Assembly (NCBI GenBank): GCA_037039685.1
Contig: JAWNGF010000011.1
Span: 1,364,001-1,428,000, forward strand
Direction: 5' to 3'
Length of the DNA stretch: 64,000 nucleotides
Source: Ceratobasidium sp. AG-K
Taxonomy: Eukaryota > Basidiomycota > Agaricomycetes > Cantharellales > Ceratobasidiaceae
The position numbers and the translations under genes were made by a program. Under the pieces are notes generated by a model. It was not told where the DNA came from and made no database searches. It saw only the letters and a list, made by a program, of their open reading frames with translations. Positions 10,856 through 20,619 of the stretch are shown here, in pieces (position 1 is the stretch's first letter; each line of letters begins with the position of its first letter).

Positions 10856-11269
10856 TGTCATGAGCTGACTAAGCGCAGACATTTTATTCTGATTTTATAT
10901 CTTTTTTTCCGAACACTTTCCTTTTTTGGTACAAATGTCCTCTGGCGCTTAAATTGTATCATGTGATGTATTTGTCTTTTCATTTGATATTAGTGATGCT
11001 TCCGGAACTTCCAGAATGTTGAGTCATATCTCTTATCTCGCTTATCATTGGTTGTACTCGGCTTTCCCACACTGATAGATGATGACGTGGCACTGATCCC
11101 TCATGTATATAAACCCAGAGGTCAAGCCGGTTAATGACAAGGCTTGACCTCCTCTCCACTAGGACTTGCCCAATCAAATCCTCTCACTTATCACCACTCC
11201 TTGGGTTCTAAGACTTGTCTAAGTCGAACCCCTTAACTTTTATATACCTAATTGACCCAAGTCGGGACA
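10856..11269 (+). repeat. E3 5' LTR
   Basis: It starts TGTCATGAGC and ends GTCGGGACA. A TATA box (TATATAAA, 11106-11113) is followed by AAGGCTTGACC at 11139-11149, about 30 nt downstream, complementary to the primer site at 11273-11283. The start region also forms an 11-bp inverted repeat, GAGGTCAAGCC (11118-11128) with GGCTTGACCTC (11141-11151). Confidence 0.93.
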
Positions 11270-11272
11270 TTG

Positions 11273-11283
11273 GGTCAAGCCTT
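11273..11283 (+). promoter_or_regulatory. E3 primer-binding site, self-priming type; untranslated leader to 11689
   Basis: GGTCAAGCCTT lies 3 nt after the LTR and is the perfect complement of 11139-11149. The pairing length of 11 nt equals that described for Tf1. The following leader, 11284-11689, has no open frame of note. A palindromic link also exists between the LTR end (TTGACCCAA, 11252-11260) and TTGGGTCAA just after it. Confidence 0.72.
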
Positions 11284-11689
11284 ACCTAGCATTGGCCTTG
11301 AAAAGCCCCTGCTCTTCCACCAAGTAGATAGAACGTACACGGGAAAATGGGCATAGTACAACGGACAAAGAGCTATACTTGATATAGACCAGTAGTCCCA
11401 AGTCGCTATACGCTGTCAGTGAACCCAATTGTTGTCCTCTTTCGGGTCATAGCGGCTTTAGTCAGCTAAATACACCCTTACTCTGTTATACACCGTCGCT
11501 ATCACGCCCGCCCAAGGCTGTTGATAACTGATAAGATCAGAAAAGGAGTATATAAAGCAAAAGCTTAGCGCCTAGCACCCTCCACATCCAAACCAACATC
11601 TCGAGGAAGCCAGATCCTCTCAAGCAGAAACTGGAAAGTGGTCGGAGCACCACCCAAGTTAACACTCTCACCCATCAAGAACCACATCA

Positions 11690-12567
11690 ATGTTTCGTTT
11701 CCATTAGTACGCACTAAAAAGGGACTAATTAGTAACTAACTAATTAACCTTAAAAGTGTTCCCTGCTTTTTTTAGCCTCTGCAAAGCAGTCTTTAGACTA
11801 AAGGACTTTGTGCTCAATCTAGACACCAAAGTCGACGAATTAAACAGTCGAATCGAGGTACTAGAAGAAGATCAAGTTGAACAAGCAGAGGATTTAAGAG
11901 TTGAACGTACCAGAAACAACAAAAACTATAATCAACTCGAAGCCAATTATCAATCTCTTCATTCAAGGCTCGAGTCCATCGAAATTAACCTTGACAACAC
12001 AAACAAGCAACAAGCCGATCAAGATTGTGTCCAAAGCTTAAATCTAACTGACACCAATATTGAAGTCGAGCGCTTGCAAGAACAAACCCGCGTCTTGATC
12101 GAAAATTGTGACCAGCTCATCAAAATCCAAGAAAAGCATACTAGGAAGTCCGAAAATCTCATCAACAACAACAAACGTCAGTGGCGCACCATCAAAACCC
12201 TTAAAGAGAAAATCAAGGGCAAATACTGTCACCTTGCAGCAGAAGTGCGTATTCCTATTAATCAGGATTACCGCCTTCTAAATCACCTTAATAACATTGC
12301 ACCAAACCCTTTTCAGTGGGACCAAGACCTCGACTCACACAGGAACAACATAGGGAACAGCTTAAACTAGAGTCCCTAAAACTCTTTATTGAAGACGTTC
12401 ATCGTAACTACATATACAAACAGTACGACGAACTGGGAGTAATCAACGCGTTGTTCTTGGAGGACGAAAATCTTGAATTAATATTTCTAAGAAGTCTGCG
12501 CATCATTACAGACAGAAGGGTTCAAAGAAGGATCCAGAATATTTTGTACGGCCTTGGCTCCCAATAG
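11690..12567 (+). pseudogene. E3 ORF0: coiled-coil protein upstream of gag, probably spliced
   Basis: The ATG at 11690 is followed after 17 nt by a good intron: GTACGC at 11707, CTAAC-type branch sites, and a T-run with AG at 11774-11775. Splicing joins MFRFHY to LCKAVFRLKDF and an uninterrupted frame rich in heptads (LDTKVDELNSRIEVLEED, then RLESIEINLDN), a predicted coiled coil of about 150 residues. Near 12320-12360 the frame shifts by one base and continues as LTQEQHREQLKL ... YGLGSQ, stopping at 12567, so either an indel or a second processing event is needed. No family is recognised. An extra ORF before gag is unusual for Gypsy elements. Confidence 0.5.
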
Positions 12568-12588
12568 ATTTCTTTTTCCCGCTCTAAT

Positions 12589-13941
12589 ATGTCGAGAGCC
12601 CCATCACCTAGTCAAGGGGGATTTACCCAAATTTCAGCAACATCCGGACCCAATGTAGTTGCACATGCAATCAATGCCTTAATAGACGAAGTGCGAAAAA
12701 TTAACGGACATATTAATGCCTTAAACGGTATCACTTCTACCCTAGAACAGGGCATTGACAATAACGTTGCAGATATCCATGCTATCCAAAATCAAACGGC
12801 ACAAATTGCACCCCTTCACCAATTAATGAATGCAGTGTCTCAATCACTTGCAAACCTGGGTGCAACACCCTCAACCACTGCGTCAACAACCACCCCAGGA
12901 TACAAACTCAAAATGCATCCCCCAGAAGAATTTTCTGGAGATGTAGATAAATTTGATGAGTTTAAGTCGCAATGTACTTTGTACATAAATCACACATCCC
13001 CACAAGCAACTACAGAACAAAAAATCACCTATATCATGGGTTATTGCAAGGGGCCTGCCTATGTATGGATGCAACCTGGAATTGATGTAGACATGGCAAG
13101 AAGGGGAGCAACAAATTGGTTACACGACATGGATGAATTCTGGAACAAAATGCAAGCCAGGTTCAGCAATGTTCACAAGATCAACCAATATAGACAACTA
13201 TACAAGAAATTGATCCAGAAGAACTCTGTCCAAGATTATCTACGAGACTTCGTTACTTATTCATCGGTACTCGGGTACACTGATCGAGTACTTCGGGATG
13301 ATTTCTATGACAGTCTAAAAGATGAAATCAAGATGGCCATGGTGTCACAGAACTTTAAACCCCATGAGATAACAAGGACATTCAACCAAGTTCGGGAAAG
13401 AGCCCTGGAAATTGACTCCACAATGAACGCCATTAATGCACCAAAAAAATTGCAAAGCCCACAAACCAGCACTTCGAAACAAACTACTTCCAAGACAACC
13501 ACAAGCACTCCAAACACCTCACTGGGTCAAAGCTTCAACGTAAACAATCGTGTCTTTATGTCAAAACCTACAGGGGGGGTGCAATACGGCAAAATCTCAA
13601 GCATTTCCAGAAACGCCAAGGGTTGCCCCGTTCCACAGATCTCCTGGGACGATGGGACAAAAGGAAATGTCCCTTTTGGAGCAATTCAAAGAGACACCCG
13701 AACTAGCACCTTCAACACTCCTATCATTCAAACACCCAAATTGTCCACCCCTGCTAAAGACCCCAATGCAATGGATCTTGATGGAAAAGGAAAAGGACCA
13801 ATGATTTGCTTCACCTGCGGCGGCAAGGGACACTCAGCAAGAGTCTGTCCTTCCGAGAACACAGCCTCAGGGTTTGAAGCTCAGATTGAAGAAATCTCTT
13901 CAGACATTGAATCAGGAAAAGACGTCACCGAGGCTTATTAA
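12589..13941 (+). CDS. E3 gag
   Basis: The ATG at 12589 (MSRAPSPSQGG) opens 450 codons without a stop. An N-terminal segment that may form a coil is followed by a retrotransposon capsid domain (PPEEFSGDVDKFDEFKSQC ... MQARFSNVHK ... VQDYLRDF), a Thr/Ser-rich linker, and a CCHC zinc knuckle (CFTCGGKGHSARVC) near residue 405. The C-terminus is acidic. It ends TAA 35 nt before the pol ATG. Gag forms particles and packages RNA. It shares only the fold type, not evident sequence, with the E2 Gag. Confidence 0.93.
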   Translation: MSRAPSPSQGGFTQISATSGPNVVAHAINALIDEVRKINGHINALNGITSTLEQGIDNNVADIHAIQNQTAQIAPLHQLMNAVSQSLANLGATPSTTASTTTPGYKLKMHPPEEFSGDVDKFDEFKSQCTLYINHTSPQATTEQKITYIMGYCKGPAYVWMQPGIDVDMARRGATNWLHDMDEFWNKMQARFSNVHKINQYRQLYKKLIQKNSVQDYLRDFVTYSSVLGYTDRVLRDDFYDSLKDEIKMAMVSQNFKPHEITRTFNQVRERALEIDSTMNAINAPKKLQSPQTSTSKQTTSKTTTSTPNTSLGQSFNVNNRVFMSKPTGGVQYGKISSISRNAKGCPVPQISWDDGTKGNVPFGAIQRDTRTSTFNTPIIQTPKLSTPAKDPNAMDLDGKGKGPMICFTCGGKGHSARVCPSENTASGFEAQIEEISSDIESGKDVTEAY

Positions 13942-13976
13942 GGAGCCAAGTACTTGGTGATATTTTAGCTAGTAAC

Positions 13977-16900
13977 ATGGATGAACTAGAAATCATGTCA
14001 ATATCAAATGAAAACCAATTATACCTTTATTTCACCGCTCATCCACTAGCTACGGCTCCTAATTCCAAGTTAGTTAACAAATCAAAAAAATTCTCTGGAC
14101 AAGCACTCCTTGATTGCAGCGCAACCTCCTGTTTTATCAACCCTTCCCTAGCAAAAGAAGCAAACCTTCCCCCCTTTCAACACAAAAAACCAAGGACTCT
14201 GCGAGTTATAGATGGACAAGAAGTTTCATCTGGAAAAGTTACCCACTATACCAAATTTAAACTTGTCATGGGAACACATTCCAGTGAAATAGAATGTCAC
14301 GTCACAAACATTGGAAGACACCCCATTGTACTCAGGATGTCATGGCTCAAGAAACATAACCCACAAATTAATTGGAAAAATAGGACAATTGCATACACAA
14401 GCGAATTCTGCTCAAAAAACTGCCTAGAAATCCCTTCTACACTCCAAATTGCGGCCGAAACTACATTACCAGAAGAGTACAAAGAGTTTGCAGATGTATT
14501 CGACGAGTCCAGACTAGAAGAACTCCCACCTCACAGGCCAACTGATATTACGCTTGACCTCCTGCCAGAAGCTAAACTAAAGCACGGCCCTATTTACAAA
14601 ACATCCCCAGCTGAAGACAAGGAAATGAAGAAAGTACTAGAAACCCTTATCCGAAGGGGACACATTCAGATTTCTAAGTCTCCTTTGGCCTCCCCGGTCC
14701 TATTTGTCAAAAAACCACATCCAGAAGACCCAAACAATCCAGAGTTACGCTTTTGCGTTGACTACAGATATGTGAATTTGCTGTGCAAATTTAATGCAAG
14801 CGGAATACCTCTACTGGACCAATGGTTAAGGGCCCTGGAAGGGTTTGTCATTGGCACCACTCTAGACTTGGCACAGGGATTCCATCAAACCCAAATAGCA
14901 GCAGGCCATGAATGGAAAACAGCATTCAAAACTCAATACGGCATGTATGAATGGAAGGTCATGCCCTTTGGTCTCAAAAACGCTCCCTCAAGCTTCCAGT
15001 CCCTAATGAACTCTATATTTAGGGACATTATGGGGGTTTTTGTGCTTGTATACATTGATGATATCTTCATTTTTTCCAAACGAGTCAAAGATCATCCAGG
15101 ACACGTGAAAGAGGTGCTAAGAAGACTAAGGGAACACAAGCTGATTGCAAAATTGAGGAAATGCAAGTTCCACCAAACCAAACTGGACTGGGTAGGATTG
15201 GTCATTTCCAACAAAGGAATCGAAACGGACCAGGAAAAAGTCATGGCAGCTATGAATTGGAAAGCACCCAGGAATGTCAAACAAGTTCAAGAATTTCTAG
15301 GATTTGTCAATTTCTATCGAAGATTCATCCAAGACTTTGCCGGCAAAGCCAGGCCTCTATATAACCTACTTAAGAAGGATCAAAAGTGGCAGTGGACAAG
15401 CAAAGAACAAGAGGCCATGAACGCATTAAAAGAAGCCCTTAAGGTGGCACCCGTAATGATGCAGCCCAATCAAAATAAGGAATTCTTCCTCAAGACAGAT
15501 GTGTCGGGATTTGCCACAGGAGCAGTGTTATCTCAGAAGGATGAAGAAGGGAAATTACACCCAGTAGCTTTTCTTTCTAAATCACTGAATCCGGCTGAAC
15601 GAAACTACGACATTTTCGATAAAGAACTATTGGCAATTATTAGAGCCTTCAAGGAATGGCGGCACTTACTTCAAGGAACAGAAAAAGCAATTCAAGTGAT
15701 AACAGACCACAAAAATTTGGAATACTTCTCTTCATCCAAACAATTGAACCAACGCCAAATTCGCTGGATGAATTTCTTGGTGGACTTCAACTTCCAAATC
15801 ATGTACAGGCCAGGAAACCAAAACAAAAAAGCAGATATTCTCTTGAGGCGATATGACCTAGAACCTTTGGGGGGGGTAGAGAACCAAGTTCTCCTCAAAC
15901 CAGATATTTTTATTTTGGCTATTACCCCTGACCAGGAGATTAACAATCTAATCAGAGAAGCAATCCTTGAAGATCCTAGATTAGAGGAAGCCCACAATAA
16001 GCTGAGAAACGGAGAAAAAGTCAAGGATTGGGAATACAGAGAAGGACTCCTAATGTTCAAAGGAAAGATCTTTGTCCCCAAGGATGAAACTGTCAGAAAC
16101 TTGATATTGGAATCGCGCCATGACAATATTACAGCTGGGCATCCTGGCCAAGCAAGAACATTGGAATTGATCTCAAGAACTTACTACTGGCCAACCATGA
16201 AAAAATTTGTCAACTCTTATGTGTCACACTGCAAAACATGCATTCGAGTTAAACCATCAAATCAACTCCCCACAGGACTACTGCGTCCTTTACATATTCC
16301 TGAGAGACCTTGGTAAGAGATCTCCTATGACATGATTGTAGGGCTCCCAGAATCAGAAGGGTATGACACAATCTTGACAGTGGTAGATCAGTTCTCCAAA
16401 ATGGCACACTATCTCCCTTGCAAATCAACGGCCACAGCAGTAGACATAGCCAATATCTTTGTTGCAAACATTTGGAAACTTCATGGCACCCCAAAAGCAA
16501 CAGTCTCGGATAGAGGATCCACTTTCAACTCAAAATTCATTAGGCATCTGTACAAACGGTTGAACATAAAACCTACCTTCAGCACAGCCTACCATCCAAG
16601 GACAGACAGACAGTCAGAACGGGCAAACCAAGTTGTTGAAATCTTTATCAGGGCTTTTGTCAACCATAGGCAAAACGACTGGGTGGCCCTGCTTCCTATG
16701 GCAGAATTTGCTTACAACAACGGAACCCAAGCATCTACTGGCAAAACCCCTTTCCAAATCTGCCAGGGTTTCAACCCTAGAATGAACATTGGAGAAGAAT
16801 CAGACTATACTGTTCCTGAAGCTGATGTCCATGCGGAATTCCTGTTAAAAGGATACGACGAAGTCAAAGCCGCCCTTGTTCTAGCAAATCAGTCATATAA

Positions 16901-17375
16901 ACACTACTTTGACAAAGGAGCAAAGGAACCAGAAGAGATAAACCCGGGAGATAAAGTCTGGCTTAATCATCAGAACATTTCCACAGACAGACCCTCAGTA
17001 AAACTCTCCCACAAAGTTTTAGGCCCTTACAAAGTACTGGAAAAAATAGGGACTCACGCCTTTAGACTGGAATTACCAAAGTCAATGAAGATTCATCCTG
17101 TCTTCCATGTTATGCTGCTCAAGAAATTCCACTTGGATCCCCATGGCCGCGAACCCGTTCAACCACCTCCTATTGTCACACAAGAGGGAGAAGAAGAGTG
17201 GGAAGTCAAAGAGATCCTTAATTCCAAGAAAATCCGTTGTCAACTCCACTATTACGTCAAGTGGAAAGGATACTCTCATGCAGATAACTCTTGGCAATCA
17301 AAGAAAGATCTCAAGAACGCTCCTGAACTGGTCGATAAATTTCACAAACTCCACCCCACCGCGCCAGGGCCTTAA
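13977..17375 (+). pseudogene. E3 pol, full length with one in-frame TAA
   Basis: The ATG at 13977 (MDELEIMS) is 35 nt after gag, in the -1 frame, and that frame is also open further upstream. Domains: protease-like region in which the usual D-S/T-G triad reads DCSAT, RT (TTLDLAQGF; YIDDIF intact), RNase H (KTDVSGFATGAVL), integrase HHCC (HDNITAGHPG ... CKTCIRVKP), then TAA at 16314-16316 directly after ERPW, then integrase core (VVDQF, VSDRGSTF, Glu in RQSERANQ) and chromodomain (YYVKWKGY). One stop and the altered protease triad suggest recent death. The whole would be about 1,130 residues. Confidence 0.92.
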
Positions 17376-17385
17376 GAGGGGGTAA

Positions 17386-17799
17386 TGTCATGAGCTGACT
17401 AAGCTCAGACATTTTATTCTGATTTTATATCTTTTTTTCCGAACACTTTCCTTTTTTGGTACAAATGTCCTCTGGCGCTTAAATTGTATCATGTGATGTA
17501 TTTGTCTTTTCATTTGATATTAGTGATGCTTCCGGAACTTCCAGAATGTCGAGTCATATCTCTTATCTCGCTTATCATTGGTTGTACTCGGCTTTCCCAC
17601 ACTGATAGATGATGACGTGGCACTGATCCCTCATGTATATAAACCCAGAGGTCAAGCCAGTTAACGACAAGGCTTGACCTCCTCTCCACTAGGACTTGCC
17701 CAATCAAATCCTCTCACTTATCACCACTCCTTGGGTTCTAAGACTTGTCTAAGTCGAACCCCTTAACTTTTATATACCTAATTGACCCAAGTCGGGACA
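17386..17799 (+). repeat. E3 3' LTR
   Basis: It follows the polypurine tract AAGAGGGGGTAA (17374-17385) and is the same length as the 5' LTR. About four differences are seen; three of them are CpG in one LTR and TpG or CpA in the other. Confidence 0.94.
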
Positions 17800-18032
17800 T
17801 TGTGGAAGCCCAGAAGCAGGTTTTGGACTGGTCCAAGGCGGATTGGATGAAGGAGGAAACTTGGGAGGAATGGGAGAAATTCTTGGACAAACTGGGTAAT
17901 ACCATGTTCAATCCCATCAACCTAACCTTGGAGGAGGAAGGGTTTGAGGAGTACATGGGGTGGAAGGAAAAGGACTGCACATTACAGTGAGTCCATTTGA
18001 GGTCCCCCAAATGGACTCTTAAGGGGGAGTAA

Positions 18033-18499
18033 TGTCATGAGCCAGCTCACTCCATAAGGCTTGTCCAGTGTCTTGCCTGTCTGCTGTCATGTTTGTTGTT
18101 CTGTTTGTGTGCTGTTTGTCTGTTCCTGTGCCGCATTGCCACTTTCTTGTGGTTATTCTGTTACATTGTGTAACGCGGCTGTGCTTTGTACAAGTCATGT
18201 CTGTTTATACAGCATGACTCACATGGACACTCCTGACTGGCTGTTTCGTATGACTCGTGTGGCTGCGCCTTGTATGACTCAGCCTCTTTGTGAATATATA
18301 TAGAGAACCAACAAGCCTGGTAACCCCAGCTTGTTTTGTCTTGTCAAACATCCCCTTTGAGTGACACTTTGAATCACCCCTACCCTTAAGAGCCTACAGA
18401 CACTTAAGTGTGTTGCGGCTCAAGAGGTCATTTAGGTCTTAGTGCCGTCCACTCTCCCTTGCAGCTTGTCTCACAGCCATCAAGAAGTAGCTCACAACA
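18033..18499 (+). repeat. E2 3' LTR
   Basis: It is 467 bp, the same length as the 5' LTR, preceded by the polypurine tract AAGGGGGAGTAA. It is followed by GCGCA, the partner of GCACA before the 5' LTR. At several sites this LTR has CA where the 5' LTR has TG (18036-18037, 18088-18089, 18280-18281), both derivable from CG. Confidence 0.93.
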
Positions 18500-19549
18500 G
18501 CGCATGTTGTTGATGGCCTCTTGTATGGTGTTAATTTGTTCAATTGCAATCCTTCCGTCTCCCCTTAGCTCTTCTATCCCTTGGGTGACTGCCTCATTCC
18601 AGGCTGATTGTCCCTGCCTTGTGGTGTTAAGATCTTCCTGCACATTATTCACTAGTCCTTGTGTGTTTGTGACTTTGTTTCTTAGGCAGATCACGTCTTG
18701 TCCAACTAGGAAGCTGTTGTGTTCACTGATTTGTGCAGTGTTAAGGATGTCTGTGAGGGTTCCTTGTAGGTTGTTGATGGAATTGTTGAAGATTTGTTGG
18801 TTGTTAGCCAACACTTGAGAGGATTGTTCTAACCTGTTGAGTCTTATATCAATCATTACTCTCATTCCATTGATAACCCTTAAAAGTGCATTGTGTCTTC
18901 CGAGTTGAAGATTGTCAAGGTTGTCAAGATTGCTAATCATGGTTCTACCTGTGGAGCTAGAACTTGAGCTGGGAACCCCCAGAGTGCCTTGGCTTTCAGT
19001 TGCTGTTGGTTGCTGGGAATACCCTTGTGGTACATATGGTGGTGCTGGGTTAACTGGCATTACAGCCTGAGAGCTTATTGGGACTGGACCGGCATTGGTA
19101 ATAGTTCCTCCAATCTGGGGCACTTGAGGAGCATGGGAGGTGTGCAGCGTGGGTGGTGGTCTGATAGGAACAAGGGATACGCCCCCATGAGCTTCAGGTT
19201 GCGGAGAAAAGAACTGTCTTCTGGATCCCATGGGCATAGTGGGCATCAGGGTCCTAGACTTGTATTAGAAATTGGGATTCAAATTGTGACAGGTGTGGGA
19301 TTGTTGGTAATATCCCCTGGTTCCCTAGTAACAATTGTAGGTTCTTCCTGAATGACTGAAACGTTTTTGGTGTTGAATGTTCCAGGCATAGAAGCTTGAC
19401 TTTGTGGGCAAGACCTTGCTGGTCCTCTGGCCCATGCTTGTGCAATCTTGTTTGTTGAGGGAACTTGTAGGTCTTGCAGCCCTACTTGGTCCTCTCCTTG
19501 TTGACAATGGTGTTGAGAGGCAAGATCCCATGTCCTCCTGAATGGACAT
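18500..19549 (-). pseudogene. E4 gag, upstream fragment
   Basis: On the minus strand it begins MSIQEDMG at 19549, as in E2, and continues through TREPGDITNNPTP, the RRQFFSPQPEAHGG segment and the coiled region to QEAINNM, where E2 is inserted. At least two frame changes and a stop near 19279 break it. The sequence resumes at 4323 on the other side of E2. Confidence 0.87.
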
Positions 19550-19571
19550 GATTGTTTAGCTTGTTTTGTAA

Positions 19572-20026
19572 TGTTGTAAGCTTCTTCTTGGCAGCTATGA
19601 GACAAGCTGCAATGGAGAGTGGACAGCACTAAGACCTGAGATACCTCTTGAATCACACCACACTTAAGTGGCTGTAGACTCTTGAGGGTAGGGGTGGTTC
19701 AAAGTGTCACTCAGAGGGAATGTTTGACAAGACAAAACAAGCTGGGGCTACCAGGCTTGTTGGTCCTCTATATATATTTGGAAAATGGCCAAGTCATACA
19801 AGGCACAGCCACACAAGTCATACATACATGCCAATCAGGAGTGTCCATGTGAGTCATGCTGTATGAACAGACATGACTCATACAATAGCACAGCCGCGTT
19901 ACACAGTGTAACAGAACAACCACAAGAACGTGGCAATGCAGCATGGGGAACAGAAAAACAATACAAGACAAGGTACAGACAGGCAAGGCAACAGACAAGT
20001 CCAATGGAGGGAGCTGGCCCACAACA
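19572..20026 (-). repeat. E4 5' LTR
   Basis: Minus orientation; about 455 bp, related to the E2 and E5 LTRs. The predicted start-site word (plus-strand ACAAAACAAGCT, 19732-19743) and its partner primer site (19558-19569) are both intact. It starts (minus sense) TGTTGTGGGC and ends GCTTACAACA. Confidence 0.87.
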
Positions 20027-20619
20027 AAAGGGCGCTTAAGGCATCAGTACAAGCCACAAGACCGCAAACAGGGACAGAGGGAGGGACGGGTCACAACACA
20101 TCTCCTGCATCTTCTGTGTCTCCTGTGAGTCCTCAGCCATCCAACTTGACCACAGCACAAGCCAAAGTCACCATCAATGTGCCTGCACCAGCCACCAACA
20201 TACTTTCCCAGGTCTCAAAGCTTAGCCAGCTTGCGTCCTTCCCAGGTGAAGCACATTGTGCTGCCATGCCCACAGAACTCCTGGTGACCCTCAATTCCCT
20301 CACCTCATCCACTTCCAACCCCACACCAACAGCCTCATTCCCTGCTAAAGGCAGCCATCCTAACAACAATGACGGCAACAACAACAATGACTCAGAACTC
20401 AGCAACACTGAGTCCACATCCACAGACAATCCCCCAATTGCACATCAAGGCCCCAAGCCCCAGCATGGTTCTAAAGTACAGGGGGGAACAAATAAGACAC
20501 AGAACACAGAGGTGGATGCAAACAGTGGCAAGGGTAGGACTGCTGTCACAAAAGCTGCACAGGCTATCAAGGCTGCAAAGGCTGGGAAGCTGTTATGGTT
20601 CAGTGTAAATATATCCTAA
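20027..20619 (+). other. Low-complexity open frame, unknown
   Basis: An open plus-strand frame runs out of the E4 LTR and continues to a TAA at 20617. The product is rich in Ser, Thr, Pro and Asn (SHPNNNDGNNNNDSEL) with an Ala/Lys helix at the end (TKAAQAIKAAKAGK). It resembles disordered tails of fungal proteins or retroelement Gag regions, but I recognise no domain. It may be the flank into which E4 inserted. Weak support as a gene. Confidence 0.3.

Larger units (their letters stand above)
10856..17799 (+). mobile_element. E3: nearly intact Gypsy chromovirus nested in E2
   Basis: The two LTRs are 414 bp each (10856-11269 and 17386-17799) and differ at only about four positions by eye. The 5-bp target duplication TTGTG (10851-10855 and 17800-17804) is perfect. 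Between the LTRs: self-priming site, a probable spliced upstream ORF, gag, pol with one stop, and a polypurine tract (17374-17385). The LTR sequence and Gag are unrelated to E2, so it is a different family. It is the youngest layer of this nest. Confidence 0.95.
10280..17990 (+). pseudogene. E2 accessory ORF, split by insertion of E3
   Basis: The first part is 10280-10855 (ATG, MPAVTRSTIANN) and the second is 17805-17990, ending at a TGA after KDCTLQ. Removing E3 and one copy of its TTGTG duplication restores one frame that aligns throughout with the intact E5 copy (57846-58610). The product is about 250 residues, Trp- and acid-rich, with CQGC in the middle and a tail containing INLTLEEEG, close to the PIDLTLEEEE of E5. 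It overlaps the pol tail by 214 nt in the -1 frame. No family is recognised. Confidence 0.8.
4324..18499 (+). mobile_element. E2: complete but inactive Gypsy chromovirus, interrupted by E3
   Basis: The element has two 467-bp LTRs, a self-complementary primer site, gag, pol in the -1 frame, an accessory ORF and a polypurine tract (18021-18032), with E3 (10856-17799) inserted into the accessory ORF. It sits in the E4 gag with a 5-bp target duplication (GCACA/GCGCA). Gag and pol carry several stops and frameshifts, and the RT active site is destroyed, so E2 is dead. Its LTRs differ at well over ten sites, mostly CpG-to-TpG or CpA, in contrast to about four differences between the E3 LTRs. E2 is therefore older than E3, which fits the nesting order. 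Confidence 0.93.
4002..20026 (-). mobile_element. E4: oldest Gypsy element, minus strand, split by E2 (and E1)
   Basis: Reading on the minus strand: LTR (20026-19572), primer-binding site (19569-19558), first half of gag (19549-18500), then E2 as an insertion (18499-4324), then more gag (4323-4002) until it meets the end of E1's 3' LTR. The gag halves join at a 5-bp duplication flanking E2 (GCACA at 4319-4323; GCGCA at 18500-18504, one transition apart), so they are one gene cut by E2. The rest of gag, pol and the other LTR are not in the window. It belongs to the same family as E2 and E5. Confidence 0.85.

Noticed and set aside
13915..13941. Frameshift heptamer at the E3 gag/pol junction
   Set aside because: TCA GGA AAA does not fit X XXY YYZ, and pol has its own ATG 35 nt downstream.
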